Counted from the first letter of the stretch, positions 36,406 through 45,993 are shown. The stretch is DNA of 64,000 nt from Sulfuricella denitrificans skB26 (GCF_000297055.2 NC_022357.1:372001-436000); one strand, 5' to 3'. Notes: generated from the letters alone by a model not told the origin. Numbers and translations: made by a program.

Positions 36406-37896
36406 TTAGGGCAGCGTGCTTGATATTCCCAGTTTCACCCCGACATTTTTCCATTCCCGGGCTTCGTTTTCCAGTGCGGCTTCGGTCAGAGGGTTCCGGG
36501 TGAGCCAGTCCTTGCTCATGGTAAGTTCGAAGCTGGAGCCATTCCACTCCAGCCGGATTTCCGGCAGCTCGAAATCCATGCGGCTGCGGTAGAACAGCAC
36601 CGCGAGGCGCAGGGCCAGAATCTGTGCCCAGGTTTCGTTGTCGGGCAAAAGCTGCGCCGCCTTGTTCAGGGAGCCGCGTTGGGCGAGGGCCAGGCGCGAG
36701 AGCTGTGCCTGCTCTTTCTTGGAAAATCCAGGCATGTCCGCGTGTTCGATAATGTAGGCGGAATGCTTGTGGAAGCCGCTATGCGCGATGGAAAGCCCGA
36801 TCTCGTGCAGGCGCGCGGCCCAGGACAGACGCTTCAGGGCGGCTTCCAGATCAAGCGGCAGCGTTGTTGTCAACTGGCGCAACAGGTCGATGCCGAGCTG
36901 GTCGACGTGTCCGGCCTGCTCTGGGTCAACGTGATAGCGGCGCATGAATTGCCGCACCGTGGTTTCGCGCATGTCGTGGCGGTGGAAGCGGCCCAGCAGG
37001 TCGTACAGCACGCCTTCCCGCAATGCAGTTTCAGCTACGCTCATGCTGGCGATATCCAGTTCGGCAAAAATCGCTGCCATGATCGCGAAGCCGCCACCCA
37101 GAACGGGCACCCTGTCCGGGCGCAGGCCCGCCAGCTGCAGTTTGTTGCAATCACCTGCCTTGAGCATGGCGTCACGCAATCTGGCCAACCCTTCCGGAGT
37201 GATGCCGTTGTCGCTGTAGCCGTTCATCTGCAAAATCTCGGTCAGCGCCTTGGCGGTGCCGGAGGAGCCGATGGCCTGCTGCCAGTGGTTGGCGGAAAAT
37301 TCGCCAGAGATCGCTTGTACTTCGGCGCGGGCGGCAAGGTCGGCCTGGCGTAGCGCACTCTTGCTGATCCTGCCGTCGGGAAAATAGCGCTGGCTGTAGC
37401 TGACGCAGCCCATGTACAGGCTTTCCATTTGCTGCGGTTTCAGGCCTGTTCCGATGATGAACTCGGTCGAGCCGCCGCCGATGTCCACCACCAGACGCTT
37501 ATCGCTCGAGGCCGGAAGGCCATGGGAAACGCCGAGGTAGATCAGGCGGGCTTCCTCGCGGCCAGCGATGATCTCTATCGGGAAGCCGAGTGCGGCCTCG
37601 GCCTGCCGCAGGAATTCCTCGGCATTTTTTGCAACACGGAAGGTGTTGGTGCCGACAGCACGTACCGCGTCGCTCGGCAGGCCTCGCAGGCGCTCGCCGA
37701 AGCGGCCAAGACTGGCCAGTGCACGGTTGCAGGTTTCTTGATCTAGGATTTTGTCCACACCCAGGCCGGCGCCAAGGCGGACGGTGTCTTTCAGAGAATC
37801 CAGCGGGTAGATCTGGTCGTCCACCACCCGTGCGACCTGCAGCCTGAAGCTGTTGGAGCCGAGATCGACTGCTGCGACGGTGGAGTACTTGCGCAC
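36406..37896 (-). CDS. ppx: Exopolyphosphatase / pppGpp phosphohydrolase (Ppx/GppA)
   Basis: Hydrolyses polyphosphate (Ppx) or pppGpp (GppA). The 496-residue protein has the ASKHA ATPase motifs DLGSNSFRLQVARV near the N-terminus and VDIGGGSTEF around residue 145, followed by a C-terminal HD-like helical domain (LSWAARLHEIGLSIAHSGFHKHS). The start is GTG 37896. It is downstream of phoU on the same strand, separated by an inverted-repeat element, which makes a phosphate-storage role (Ppx) more likely than GppA. Confidence 0.88.
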   Translation of the reverse strand: MRKYSTVAAVDLGSNSFRLQVARVVDDQIYPLDSLKDTVRLGAGLGVDKILDQETCNRALASLGRFGERLRGLPSDAVRAVGTNTFRVAKNAEEFLRQAEAALGFPIEIIAGREEARLIYLGVSHGLPASSDKRLVVDIGGGSTEFIIGTGLKPQQMESLYMGCVSYSQRYFPDGRISKSALRQADLAARAEVQAISGEFSANHWQQAIGSSGTAKALTEILQMNGYSDNGITPEGLARLRDAMLKAGDCNKLQLAGLRPDRVPVLGGGFAIMAAIFAELDIASMSVAETALREGVLYDLLGRFHRHDMRETTVRQFMRRYHVDPEQAGHVDQLGIDLLRQLTTTLPLDLEAALKRLSWAARLHEIGLSIAHSGFHKHSAYIIEHADMPGFSKKEQAQLSRLALAQRGSLNKAAQLLPDNETWAQILALRLAVLFYRSRMDFELPEIRLEWNGSSFELTMSKDWLTRNPLTEAALENEAREWKNVGVKLGISSTLP

Positions 37897-37901
37897 AGCT
37901 A

Positions 37902-38064
37902 GGAGCCTGTCTGACTTATGGGGATCGAAGCGAAAATTCGGCTGGGCACGGACAGATTTTGCCGGTTTTGCAGGTCAATAGTTATTCTATTGACCAAAAA
38001 AACGGTGAAATATGGACCGCCCAGGCGGATTTGCAGCCGATTCATCATGAGTCAGACAAGCTCC
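37902..38064. mobile_element. Candidate 163-base miniature inverted-repeat element
   Basis: An 18-base left end (37902-37919) and right end (38047-38064) are reverse complements at 16 of 18 positions. Between them is a perfect nine-base hairpin, ggtcaatag/ctattgacc (37973-37995). It fills the phoU-ppx gap and has no coding capacity. No target-site duplication was seen, so the mobile-element interpretation is tentative. Confidence 0.4.
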
Positions 38065-38074
38065 CAAGCGACCC

Positions 38075-38776
38075 TTATTCCAGTTCGCGCTCGATTTCCT
38101 CAAGGGAGGTATGGCGTACGTCCTTGCCCTTGACCATGTAGACCACGTACTCTGACATGTTCTTGGCGTGGTCGCCGATGCGTTCGATCGCCTTGGCGGC
38201 AAACAGCACGTCGAGCGAGGTGGAGATGGTGCGCGGGTCTTCCATCATGAAGGTAATCAGGTGGCGCATGCAGGCGCTGAAGGCGTCGTCAACCAGCACA
38301 TCCTGGCGTGGAACCTGAACCGCAGTGCCGATGTCGAGCCGGGCGAAAGCATCGAGCGACTTGCGCAGCATTTCCAACACGATACCGCTCATCAGGGTGA
38401 TCTCGGTGAAGCGCGGTGTGGATAGTCGGCCGGTCTGGTAGATCAGCTTGCTCATACGTGCGATTTTTTCGGCCTCGTCGCCGATGCGCTCCAGGTCTGT
38501 GATGGTCTTGATCACTGTCATCACCATGCGCAAATCGCCAGCGGTGGGCTGACGGCGCGCGATGATGTGGGCGCAGGCTTCGTCTATCTCCACTTCCATG
38601 GAGTTGACCTGAAGATCCTTGGCGATGACTGCGTCGGCGAGATCAAGCTTGCTGTTGATCAGCGCTTCGATGGCATTGACGATCTGTTCCTCCACCAAGC
38701 CACCCATCTGCAGCACTCGAGAGCGCACGGTTTCCAGCTCGGCATCGAATTGCTTGGAAATGTGTTCATGCTGCAT
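38075..38776 (-). CDS. phoU: PhoU, phosphate uptake regulator
   Basis: Cytoplasmic negative regulator linking the Pst transporter to PhoR. The 233-residue all-helical protein has the two PhoU repeats: an N-terminal one with the E-x6-D-like metal site (about residues 15-105) and a second with ISTSLDVLFAAKAIERIGDHAKNMSEYVVYMVKG. A good ribosome site (AGGGAGAA) precedes the ATG. It is not accompanied by pst genes here; ppx follows. Confidence 0.93.
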   Translation of the reverse strand: MQHEHISKQFDAELETVRSRVLQMGGLVEEQIVNAIEALINSKLDLADAVIAKDLQVNSMEVEIDEACAHIIARRQPTAGDLRMVMTVIKTITDLERIGDEAEKIARMSKLIYQTGRLSTPRFTEITLMSGIVLEMLRKSLDAFARLDIGTAVQVPRQDVLVDDAFSACMRHLITFMMEDPRTISTSLDVLFAAKAIERIGDHAKNMSEYVVYMVKGKDVRHTSLEEIERELE

Positions 38777-38846
38777 GGTGTTTCTCCCTCTTGTTCATCT
38801 TCTCAAGTATGTGCGCCGATTATGACAATTTTGTTGCCGCTGGCAA

Positions 38847-39503
38847 TTACGCCTGCAGGGTTCTTACCCCTTCGCTGGTGCCTAGCAGTAGCACGTCAGC
38901 CGGCCTCCGGGCGAACAGGCCATTGGTTACCACCCCGGTGATCTGGTTGATCTGGGTTTCCAACTCCACCGGGTTCATGATTTTCAGGCCATGTACGTCG
39001 AGGATGATATTGCCGTTGTCAGTGGTGAAGCCCTGGCGCAACATGGGCTGGCCACCGAGCTTGACCAGTTCGCGCGCGACGTAGCTTTGCGCCATCGGGA
39101 CCACTTCCACTGGTAGAGGGAAGTTGCCGAGCATGCCGACCAGCTTGGAGCCGTCGGCGATGCAGACAAACTTCTTGCTACAGGCAGCGACAATCTTTTC
39201 CCGTGTCAAGGCTCCGCCACCACCTTTGATCATGTGCATGTGCTTGGTGATTTCGTCGGCGCCGTCGACATAAACCGCCAGCTCACCGGCGCTGTTCAGG
39301 TCCAGAACCGGGATGCCATGGCTTTTCAGGCGCTGTGCGGTGGCTTCGGAGCTCGCTACCGCACCGTCGATGCGGCCCTTGATTTTGGCCAGTTCGTCAA
39401 TGAAATAGTTGGCGGTGGAACCGGTGCCCACGCCGATGATGCCTGCGGGTACGTGCTCGATGGCAGCGCGGGCCACAGCCTGTTTCAGTTCGTCTTGCGT
39501 CAT
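38847..39503 (-). CDS. rpiA: Ribose-5-phosphate isomerase A
   Basis: Interconverts ribose 5-phosphate and ribulose 5-phosphate. The 218-residue length is typical. Family motifs are [45 protein letters not shown] and [14 protein letters not shown]. An AGGA ribosome site precedes ATG 39503. Confidence 0.95.
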   Translation of the reverse strand: MTQDELKQAVARAAIEHVPAGIIGVGTGSTANYFIDELAKIKGRIDGAVASSEATAQRLKSHGIPVLDLNSAGELAVYVDGADEITKHMHMIKGGGGALTREKIVAACSKKFVCIADGSKLVGMLGNFPLPVEVVPMAQSYVARELVKLGGQPMLRQGFTTDNGNIILDVHGLKIMNPVELETQINQITGVVTNGLFARRPADVLLLGTSEGVRTLQA

Positions 39504-39618
39504 GTTTCCTGATCCCCGTGAAAGATGAGTTTTATTCGGACAATTAAATGATTATTATCTCAGGGTTTGTCGGTTTTAGAAACTTTCTGGGTTCTTTCGG
39601 CGGTCAATTTTATGTTGG

Positions 39619-40028
39619 TTACGATTTGGCCGGCCGACCGGTTTTGAGTTTTTCCACTTGCTCCACGGCCTTGATCAAAGCGGCGTTTGGCAACCTGGAC
39701 AAACTTAGCAAGCCGGCACGCAGCAGTTCGCTTTTCTTGATGTGAACGCCAGCCTGAAGGCATTTCTTCTTGAGTTCAGCAAGTTGTGCGTAATCATTTT
39801 CCGGCATGGTAAAGCTGTCGCGCACCATTTTAATTTTTTTGGTTTGCCTGCCTTGGGTGGCTTTTCCACTCTTGCGGCTTTCGGCTTTGTTGCCAAAGGC
39901 GCTGCAGCAGACTTTTTGGCGGGCGATTTGGCGGCCTGTTTTGCGGGCGGCGGCATCTTGATCGCGGTGGCTGGCTTTGCCGCTGTCGTTGGCGCTGGTT
40001 TGGTATTGGGTTTGGCTTCCTCGGGCAT
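39619..40028 (-). CDS. Ala/Lys/Pro-rich protein with conserved RDSFTMP tail, split by a -1 frameshift
   Basis: From ATG 40028 (with a GGAG site) the product is a basic Ala/Lys/Pro-rich tail resembling histone H1 (KPAPTTAAKPATAIK ... AGKPKK). The adjacent frame encodes a well-formed C-terminal domain (MVRDSFTMPENDYAQL ... KTGRPAKS) that ends at 39619. The two parts meet at seven A residues (39834-39840 on the minus strand), which in the upstream frame read A AAA AAA, a canonical -1 slippery heptamer. A -1 slip joins them exactly as KKIKMVRDSF. Without the slip the product would end at 39705. Either programmed frameshifting, transcript slippage or a missing A explains this. I recall similar RDSFTMP tails in other proteobacteria; function is unknown. 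Confidence 0.7.
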
Positions 40029-40269
40029 GGTGCGCTCCAAATTTAAGTGACACTCGCATGAATCGTTCAGACTTTAATTAATTTATACTATATATACAAT
40101 TTATACCATTTAATGGTTTGTGCAACAAGTATCTTCACCAGCCTTAATTTAGTGGTAAAGGTATAACAGATTATTATTTCTGTTCTATGACATTCGATGG
40201 CAGTTCATGTCCCGGCTTCTGGTTTGGCCTGAATCCTGATAACCTTTCATAAAAACCGGATTGAACCCT

Positions 40270-41781
40270 ATGCGCACCGACTACCTGGAAAAAATACTCA
40301 CTGCCCGCGTTTATGACGTGGCTATCGAAAGTCCGCTGGAGCACGCGCCGAATCTGTCCCGCCGCATCCAGAATAGGGTCTTGCTCAAGCGCGAGGACTT
40401 GCAGCCGGTGTTCTCGTTCAAGCTGCGCGGCGCCTACAACAAGATGGTGCAGCTGCCTGCCGCAACGCTCAAGCGCGGGGTGATTGCCGCTTCCGCCGGC
40501 AATCATGCCCAGGGCGTGGCGCTTTCTGCTCAGCGCCTGAAGTGCGACGCCACCATCGTGATGCCCGCCACCACCCCGCAGATCAAGGTTGAAGCGGTGC
40601 GGAGTCGCGGTGCCCAGGTAGTGCTGCACGGCGACTCCTACAGCGACGCCTATGTCTATGCCATGGCCCTGGCGAAGGAACGCAAGTTGGCTTTCGTTCA
40701 TCCCTACGATGATCCAGAGGTGATCGCCGGGCAGGGCACCATCGGAATGGAAATTCTGCGCCAGCATTCGGACCCGATTCACGCCATCTTCGTGCCGGTG
40801 GGCGGGGGTGGCCTGATCGCCGGCATTGCCGCTTACGTGAAGCGCCTCAAGCCGGAAATCAAAATCATCGGCGTCGAGCCAGTGGACGCCGACGCCATGT
40901 ACCGTTCGCTGAAAAAGAAAGAGCGGGTGACGCTGGCGCAGGTCGGCATTTTTGCCGACGGCGTGGCGGTCAAGCAGGTGGGGGAAGAAACCTTCCGCCT
41001 CTGCCGGGAGTTAGTGGACGAAGTCATCCTGGTGGATACCGATGCTATCTGCGCCGCGATCAAGGACGTGTTCGAGGATACACGCTCCATCCTCGAACCT
41101 GCTGGGGCGCTTTCCATCGCCGGCGCCAAGCTGTACGCCACGCGCGAAAAACTGAAGAACGAGACGCTGGTGGCGATTGCCTCCGGTGCCAACATGAACT
41201 TCGATCGCTTGCGGCATGTTGCCGAGCGCGCCGAACTGGGCGAGCAGCGCGAAGCCATACTGTCCGTCACCATTCCGGAAAAACCGGGCAGCTTCAAGGC
41301 ATTCTGCGCACTGCTGGGGACGCGCAACATCACCGAATTCAATTACCGCTATTCCGATTCCAGCGCGGCTCATGTGTTCGTCGGGGTGCAGGCGCAAAAT
41401 CGCGGCGAAACCGAGAAGCTGCTGACGCTGCTGGAACGCAAGGGGCTCCAGCCGGTGGACATGAGCGACAACGAGATGGCCAAGCTGCATGTCCGGCACA
41501 TGGTGGGCGGCCATGCGCCCCAGGCGAAAAACGAGATTCTCTATCGCTTCGAGTTTCCCGAGCGGCCCGGCGCGCTGATGAAATTCCTCGACAGCGTTGG
41601 CCAGAGCTGGAACATCAGCCTGTTCCACTATCGCAACCACGGCGCAGACTACGGGCGAGTGCTGGTGGGGGTGCAGGTGCCGCCGCAGGAAAAGCCCGCC
41701 TTCAAGGCCTTTCTGAAGCGTCTGGGCTATCCCTATGTGGACGAGAGCAAGAACCCGGCCTACAAATTATTTCTCGGCTGA
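40270..41781 (+). CDS. ilvA: Threonine ammonia-lyase (biosynthetic)
   Basis: PLP enzyme deaminating threonine to 2-oxobutyrate, the first step to isoleucine. The 503-residue size and two C-terminal ACT-like regulatory repeats (about 325-400 and 420-500: VTIPEKPGSFKAFCALLG, FEFPERPGALMKFLDSVG) mark the allosteric biosynthetic form. The PLP lysine is in FSFKLRGAYNK, the phosphate loop is VGGGGLIAG. ATG 40270 is preferred over the TTG at 40261. The 210 bases upstream are AT-rich and hold no gene. Confidence 0.95.
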   Translation: MRTDYLEKILTARVYDVAIESPLEHAPNLSRRIQNRVLLKREDLQPVFSFKLRGAYNKMVQLPAATLKRGVIAASAGNHAQGVALSAQRLKCDATIVMPATTPQIKVEAVRSRGAQVVLHGDSYSDAYVYAMALAKERKLAFVHPYDDPEVIAGQGTIGMEILRQHSDPIHAIFVPVGGGGLIAGIAAYVKRLKPEIKIIGVEPVDADAMYRSLKKKERVTLAQVGIFADGVAVKQVGEETFRLCRELVDEVILVDTDAICAAIKDVFEDTRSILEPAGALSIAGAKLYATREKLKNETLVAIASGANMNFDRLRHVAERAELGEQREAILSVTIPEKPGSFKAFCALLGTRNITEFNYRYSDSSAAHVFVGVQAQNRGETEKLLTLLERKGLQPVDMSDNEMAKLHVRHMVGGHAPQAKNEILYRFEFPERPGALMKFLDSVGQSWNISLFHYRNHGADYGRVLVGVQVPPQEKPAFKAFLKRLGYPYVDESKNPAYKLFLG

Positions 41782-41782
41782 T

Positions 41783-41831
41783 TTGATTTAAATCATGGAA
41801 GGGCCGCGGCGCCATCGTTATGATGCCGGAT
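41783..41831 (+). promoter_or_regulatory. FNR/DNR-type class II promoter for the secreted protein gene
   Basis: TTGAT-TTAA-ATCAT (41783-41796) matches the FNR/DNR consensus at 9 of 10 half-site positions. A TATGAT hexamer (41819-41824, 5 of 6 to TATAAT) lies exactly where a box centred at -41.5 would put the -10. The predicted start is near 41831, 16 bases before the ATG. Confidence 0.65.
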
Positions 41832-41846
41832 TTTTGAGGCGGTAAT

Positions 41847-42611
41847 ATGCAACGAGTACAGAGTTTGATTCTGGCGGCGCTGTTTGCGTGCCTGTCCGGC
41901 CATGCCGCCGCTTCTTTTGATAGCGCGGCCCTGACTCTTCCTGCCGGCTATGTCGGGGATGACATCAAAAAGTGGTATGGAGAAATTTCCGCCTCCGCAC
42001 CCGTCACCGCGAACATCAAGGATGAAGTGTTCGCCTTTGCAGTCGATCTCGATGCCGGTCCGAATTTTTCCCAGAAATACAATGCCGCCAGCGGCAAACT
42101 GGAACTGCACTACAACATGGTGTTCAACCAGATCGCCGAAGGCTGGAGCTGGGATGAACTGACCAACCCGGATCAGCACGATTATTACCACTTCAAATTC
42201 CTGCCCCTCGGTTTTGAAACCGCATCCAAACGCGCGCCCAAGGTGGTCGAGCTCTACCCCGGCAAAACGCTGGAGGTGAAGAACCTGTGGCGCTACGAAT
42301 ATTTCTTCGCCTTCGAGAATCTCTACGATTTTTACGAGCGCAAGGTGGACGATGATGCCGGTTTCGATGCGGCAGTTGTGATAAAAGCCGAGGAAGCCGG
42401 GTTGCTGCTGGAAGGCAAGCGCATACGCATGCTGGCGTTGTGTCGGCTCAAACCGCCTTACCATACTGAAAGCAACACCTTCTGGAAGGCTACCTTCGCA
42501 GAGCCGGTGGATTACACTTTGAGAAAGCGCTATCTGGTGGGGGAACTGCTCGAAGTGTGGTTTTACGATAGTGCCAGCGGCAAGGTGCTGACCAAGGTTC
42601 GGCAGCGCTGA
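41847..42611 (+). CDS. Secreted protein of unknown function under an FNR-type promoter
   Basis: 254 residues with a Sec signal (LILAALFACLSGHAAA, cleavage near residue 23). The mature part is rich in aromatic and acidic residues (YHFKFLPLGFE, NLWRYEYFFAFENLYDFYERKVDDD) and contains only one cysteine, so neither heme c motifs nor disulfides are expected. I do not recognise the family. It lies after ilvA and ends one base from the convergent aldehyde dehydrogenase. The promoter architecture suggests it is made without oxygen. Confidence 0.8.
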   Translation: MQRVQSLILAALFACLSGHAAASFDSAALTLPAGYVGDDIKKWYGEISASAPVTANIKDEVFAFAVDLDAGPNFSQKYNAASGKLELHYNMVFNQIAEGWSWDELTNPDQHDYYHFKFLPLGFETASKRAPKVVELYPGKTLEVKNLWRYEYFFAFENLYDFYERKVDDDAGFDAAVVIKAEEAGLLLEGKRIRMLALCRLKPPYHTESNTFWKATFAEPVDYTLRKRYLVGELLEVWFYDSASGKVLTKVRQR

Positions 42612-42612
42612 A

Positions 42613-43977
42613 TTATTTCACCCACACCGTCTTGATGTTTACGAATTCGCGGATGCCGTGGCAGGATAACTCGCGGCCGTAGCCTGATGCCTTGATGCCG
42701 CCGAACGGCAGGCGTGGATCGGATTTGACTATGCTGTTGATGAAGCAGCAGCCCGCTTCGATCTCGCGCGAAAGCCTTTCCGCACGCGCAACATCCCGAC
42801 TCCACAGGCTGGCCCCCAGACCGAATCGGGTATCGTTGGCGATTCTGAGGGCGTCCGGTTCGTCGTGTGCGCGGATGAAGGCGGCCACAGGGCCGAACAG
42901 CTCCTCGTGATAGGCGCGCACTTTCGGTGTGACATGGTCGAGAATGGACGGCAGGTAATAGGCGCCTTCCCCGGCGACCGGTTCGCAGCCCAGTAAAGCG
43001 TGTGCTCCCTGGGCGATGGAATCCGTCACCTGGCGGTGTAGTTCGTCGCGCAGGTCGAGCCTGGCCATCGGCCCTATTTGAGTGTCTTCTTTCATGGGAT
43101 CCCCGACTCGAAGGGCGGCAACTTTCTGCATCATCAGGAGCGCGAACTCGTCAGCGATTTCCGGCACGACAATGAAACGCTTGGCTGCGATGCAGGATTG
43201 GCCGTTGTTGAGAAAACGTGAATTGACGGCCTGGGTGCTGGTGTAATCCAGATCAGCATCGCGTAGCACGATGAAAGGGTCCGATCCGCCCAGTTCCAGC
43301 ACACATTTTTTCAGACTTCGCCCGGCCTCTGCGGCAACCTGGCGTCCGACCGGCTCCGATCCGGTAAAAGTGATGGCATGTATGCGTGAATCAGCGATGA
43401 TGCCTGCAACCTGGTTCGCTTCGATCATCAGTGTGGCGAACAGTCCTTTTGGCAAGCCCGCAGTACGAAAAATATCCTCTACAGCCAGCGCACATTGCGG
43501 CACGCTGGATGAGTGCTTGAGCATGATGGCGTTGCCAGCCATCAGCGCTGGTGCGGCAGCGCGGAATACTTGCCAGAAGGGAAAATTCCACGGCATGATT
43601 GCGAGCACGGTGCCGAGCGGAGGGTAGCTGACATAGCTCCGGGTGGCATCGGTTTCGATCGGCTCGTCCGTAAGAAATTCAGCCGCGTGGTGGGCGTAGT
43701 AGTCGCACGCCAGGGCGCTTTTTTCTACTTCGGAACGGGCTTCCCGCAACGGTTTTCCCATTTCCCTGGTAATCAGTGCGGCGTAGTCGTCGTGGTTTTT
43801 CCGCAGGATTTCTGACACGCGGCGTAGCGCTTTGGCGCGCTGAACCAAGTCGGTTTTGTGCCAAATTTTTTGGGCTTCCATACCCTCTTCCAGCGCGTTA
43901 TCTAGTTGTTGATCGTTGCATCTCTGGAAAATTCCCTCAACCTTGCCAGTAGCGGGATTCAGGCTAATGTGGGGCAT
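42613..43977 (-). CDS. NAD(P)-dependent aldehyde dehydrogenase, succinate-semialdehyde type
   Basis: 454-residue aldehyde dehydrogenase. The catalytic cysteine is in NNGQSCIAAKRF and the general-base glutamate in LELGGSDPF; the cofactor region MPWNFPFWQVFRAAAPALMAGN is intact. The short length and the NGQSCIAAKRF block match YneI/Sad-type succinate-semialdehyde dehydrogenases, but the substrate cannot be fixed from sequence. Confidence 0.85.
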   Translation of the reverse strand: MPHISLNPATGKVEGIFQRCNDQQLDNALEEGMEAQKIWHKTDLVQRAKALRRVSEILRKNHDDYAALITREMGKPLREARSEVEKSALACDYYAHHAAEFLTDEPIETDATRSYVSYPPLGTVLAIMPWNFPFWQVFRAAAPALMAGNAIMLKHSSSVPQCALAVEDIFRTAGLPKGLFATLMIEANQVAGIIADSRIHAITFTGSEPVGRQVAAEAGRSLKKCVLELGGSDPFIVLRDADLDYTSTQAVNSRFLNNGQSCIAAKRFIVVPEIADEFALLMMQKVAALRVGDPMKEDTQIGPMARLDLRDELHRQVTDSIAQGAHALLGCEPVAGEGAYYLPSILDHVTPKVRAYHEELFGPVAAFIRAHDEPDALRIANDTRFGLGASLWSRDVARAERLSREIEAGCCFINSIVKSDPRLPFGGIKASGYGRELSCHGIREFVNIKTVWVK

Positions 43978-44020
43978 CGTGTGCTATCTTTTAAGGGCGT
44001 AAAAACTTACTATAGCACTT

Positions 44021-45982
44021 ATGAGATTTATCTTAATTGCGGTTGTTTTTTCCGCGGGAGCCGCTCTTTCCGCATTCAGTAATGTGGCCTCGGCAAACTA
44101 CGAGGCTGACTTCTCTGCAGCGCGCGAGGCTTTCAAGTCTGGCAATATTTCCCGTTTCGATACCATGGCCGCGCGCTTGCATGGGCATGTGCTGGAGCCT
44201 TTCGTCGCTTATATGCAACTCATGTTGCACCTCAAGGAAGCGCGCCCGGAAGAGATCAAAGCCTACATCCAGCGTAACGGGGACAGTTTCCTGGCTGACC
44301 GGCTGCTCGCTGAATGGCTGCGGATGCTGGCAAAAAGCCAGCGCTGGGAGCTGTATATGAGCGAATACCCTGCGCTGATTACCAGGGACTCGGATCTGGT
44401 CTGCTATGCCCTGCAGGCGCGGCTTGCATTGGGTGATAGCACCGCACTGGCGGAGGCCAAGCCCTACTGGTTCAGCGCGGAAGAGCAGCCGTCGAGCTGC
44501 CTGCCTCTGTCTGATGCTTTGGCGATCAACGGCCTGCTCACCGTGGAAGATGTATGGGCGCGTTTGAGGTTGACCCTGGAGGCGGGTAACGTCAGCGTGG
44601 CAAAGCATGTTGCGCTTTACTTCCCTGGCCAGCAGGAGATTCCCCTGCGCGAATTGGATCGCGCGGCGGAAAATCCGCTCGCCTTTCTCGATAAGCTACC
44701 GGTGAGCCTTTCGACCCGTGCTGGCCGGGAGCTGACCCTGTTCGCCCTGTCACGCGTGGCCCGCAGCCAGCCGCAGCAGGCATTGCCTTACTGGAATGCT
44801 TTGCAGTCTCAGTTTGGTGCGGAAGAACAGGCTTATGGCTGGGGTCAGCTGGCTTTGCATGCGGCACGCAAGCACGACCCGGCTGCACTAGCCTGGTTTG
44901 GCAAGGCGGTCGGAACTCGCCTTTCCGACTTGCAGCTCGCTTGGAAGGTGCGCGCGGCGCTGCGCGAGCAAAACTGGCAGGAAGTGCAGGCTGCTATTGC
45001 TGCGATGTCGGAGGCGGAGCAGAACCAGGGCTCCTGGCGCTACTGGAAGGCGCGTGCCCTCAAGTCGCAGGGCAAGGCGGTGCAGGGCAATGCAATCCTG
45101 GCACCGCTATCGAAGGAATTTAATTATTATGGTCAACTTGCAGCCGGGGAACTGGGCGTGGTGGCGGGTTCCCCTGTTGAAAGCTTTAAGGCGGGTAGTG
45201 ACGAGATCAAGGCGATGGAGAAACTGCCTGCAATCCAGCGTGCGCTAGCGCTGTACGAGATGAATCTGCGCTACGAGGCCAACCGTGAGTGGATGTGGGC
45301 GGTGCGCGGGCTCGACGACCGGCACTTGCTGGCAGCGGCAGAGGTGGCGCAGCGCCATGGCTGGTATGACCGTGCCATCAGTACGGCAGATAGGACCCAG
45401 CAGCTGCACGATTTTAGCCTGCGTTTTCCTGCTCCGCATCGTGACGTGATGCAGGAGCAAGCGCGTCAGGTGGGCCTGGACGAGGCCTGGGTATATGGCT
45501 TGATCCGCCAGGAAAGCCGCTTTGTCCAGCAGGCGCGTTCCGGCGTCGGCGCGTCGGGGTTGATGCAGCTGATGCCGGGTACGGCGCGGTGGGTGGCGAA
45601 ACGCATGGGAATGAAGAACTTTCGTCAGTCGTTGGTCAATCAGCTGGATACCAACGTGATGCTCGGCACTTATTATCTCAAGTATGTGCTCGATAAACTC
45701 GAAGGCCAGCCGGTTCTGGCGACCGCCGCCTACAACGCCGGCCCTAGCCGTGCCATTCGGTGGCGCAGCGAGGCGCCGATGGAAGGCGCGATCTATGCTG
45801 AAACTATCCCGTTTACGGAAACCCGTGGCTATGTGCAGAAGGTCATGAGCAACGCCGTCTACTATGGCAACCAATTCGGCCAGCAGTTGCAGTCATTGAA
45901 GCAGCGTCTGGGCACGATAACGAGAGGCAGTGGAAAAACAGACTGCGGCACCGATGACGAGCGCGCACCGGCGTGCGATTAA
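44021..45982 (+). CDS. slt: Soluble lytic murein transglycosylase (Slt70-like)
   Basis: Periplasmic enzyme cleaving peptidoglycan with 1,6-anhydromuramyl products. The 653-residue precursor has a signal peptide (ending ASA), a long alpha-helical U/L superhelix, and a C-terminal lysozyme-like domain (about residues 475-620). That domain contains the catalytic glutamate in RQESRF and the motifs GLMQLMPGTARWVA and AAYNAGPSRAIRW. Confidence 0.92.
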   Translation: MRFILIAVVFSAGAALSAFSNVASANYEADFSAAREAFKSGNISRFDTMAARLHGHVLEPFVAYMQLMLHLKEARPEEIKAYIQRNGDSFLADRLLAEWLRMLAKSQRWELYMSEYPALITRDSDLVCYALQARLALGDSTALAEAKPYWFSAEEQPSSCLPLSDALAINGLLTVEDVWARLRLTLEAGNVSVAKHVALYFPGQQEIPLRELDRAAENPLAFLDKLPVSLSTRAGRELTLFALSRVARSQPQQALPYWNALQSQFGAEEQAYGWGQLALHAARKHDPAALAWFGKAVGTRLSDLQLAWKVRAALREQNWQEVQAAIAAMSEAEQNQGSWRYWKARALKSQGKAVQGNAILAPLSKEFNYYGQLAAGELGVVAGSPVESFKAGSDEIKAMEKLPAIQRALALYEMNLRYEANREWMWAVRGLDDRHLLAAAEVAQRHGWYDRAISTADRTQQLHDFSLRFPAPHRDVMQEQARQVGLDEAWVYGLIRQESRFVQQARSGVGASGLMQLMPGTARWVAKRMGMKNFRQSLVNQLDTNVMLGTYYLKYVLDKLEGQPVLATAAYNAGPSRAIRWRSEAPMEGAIYAETIPFTETRGYVQKVMSNAVYYGNQFGQQLQSLKQRLGTITRGSGKTDCGTDDERAPACD

Positions 45983-45993
45983 GGAGAATAATA

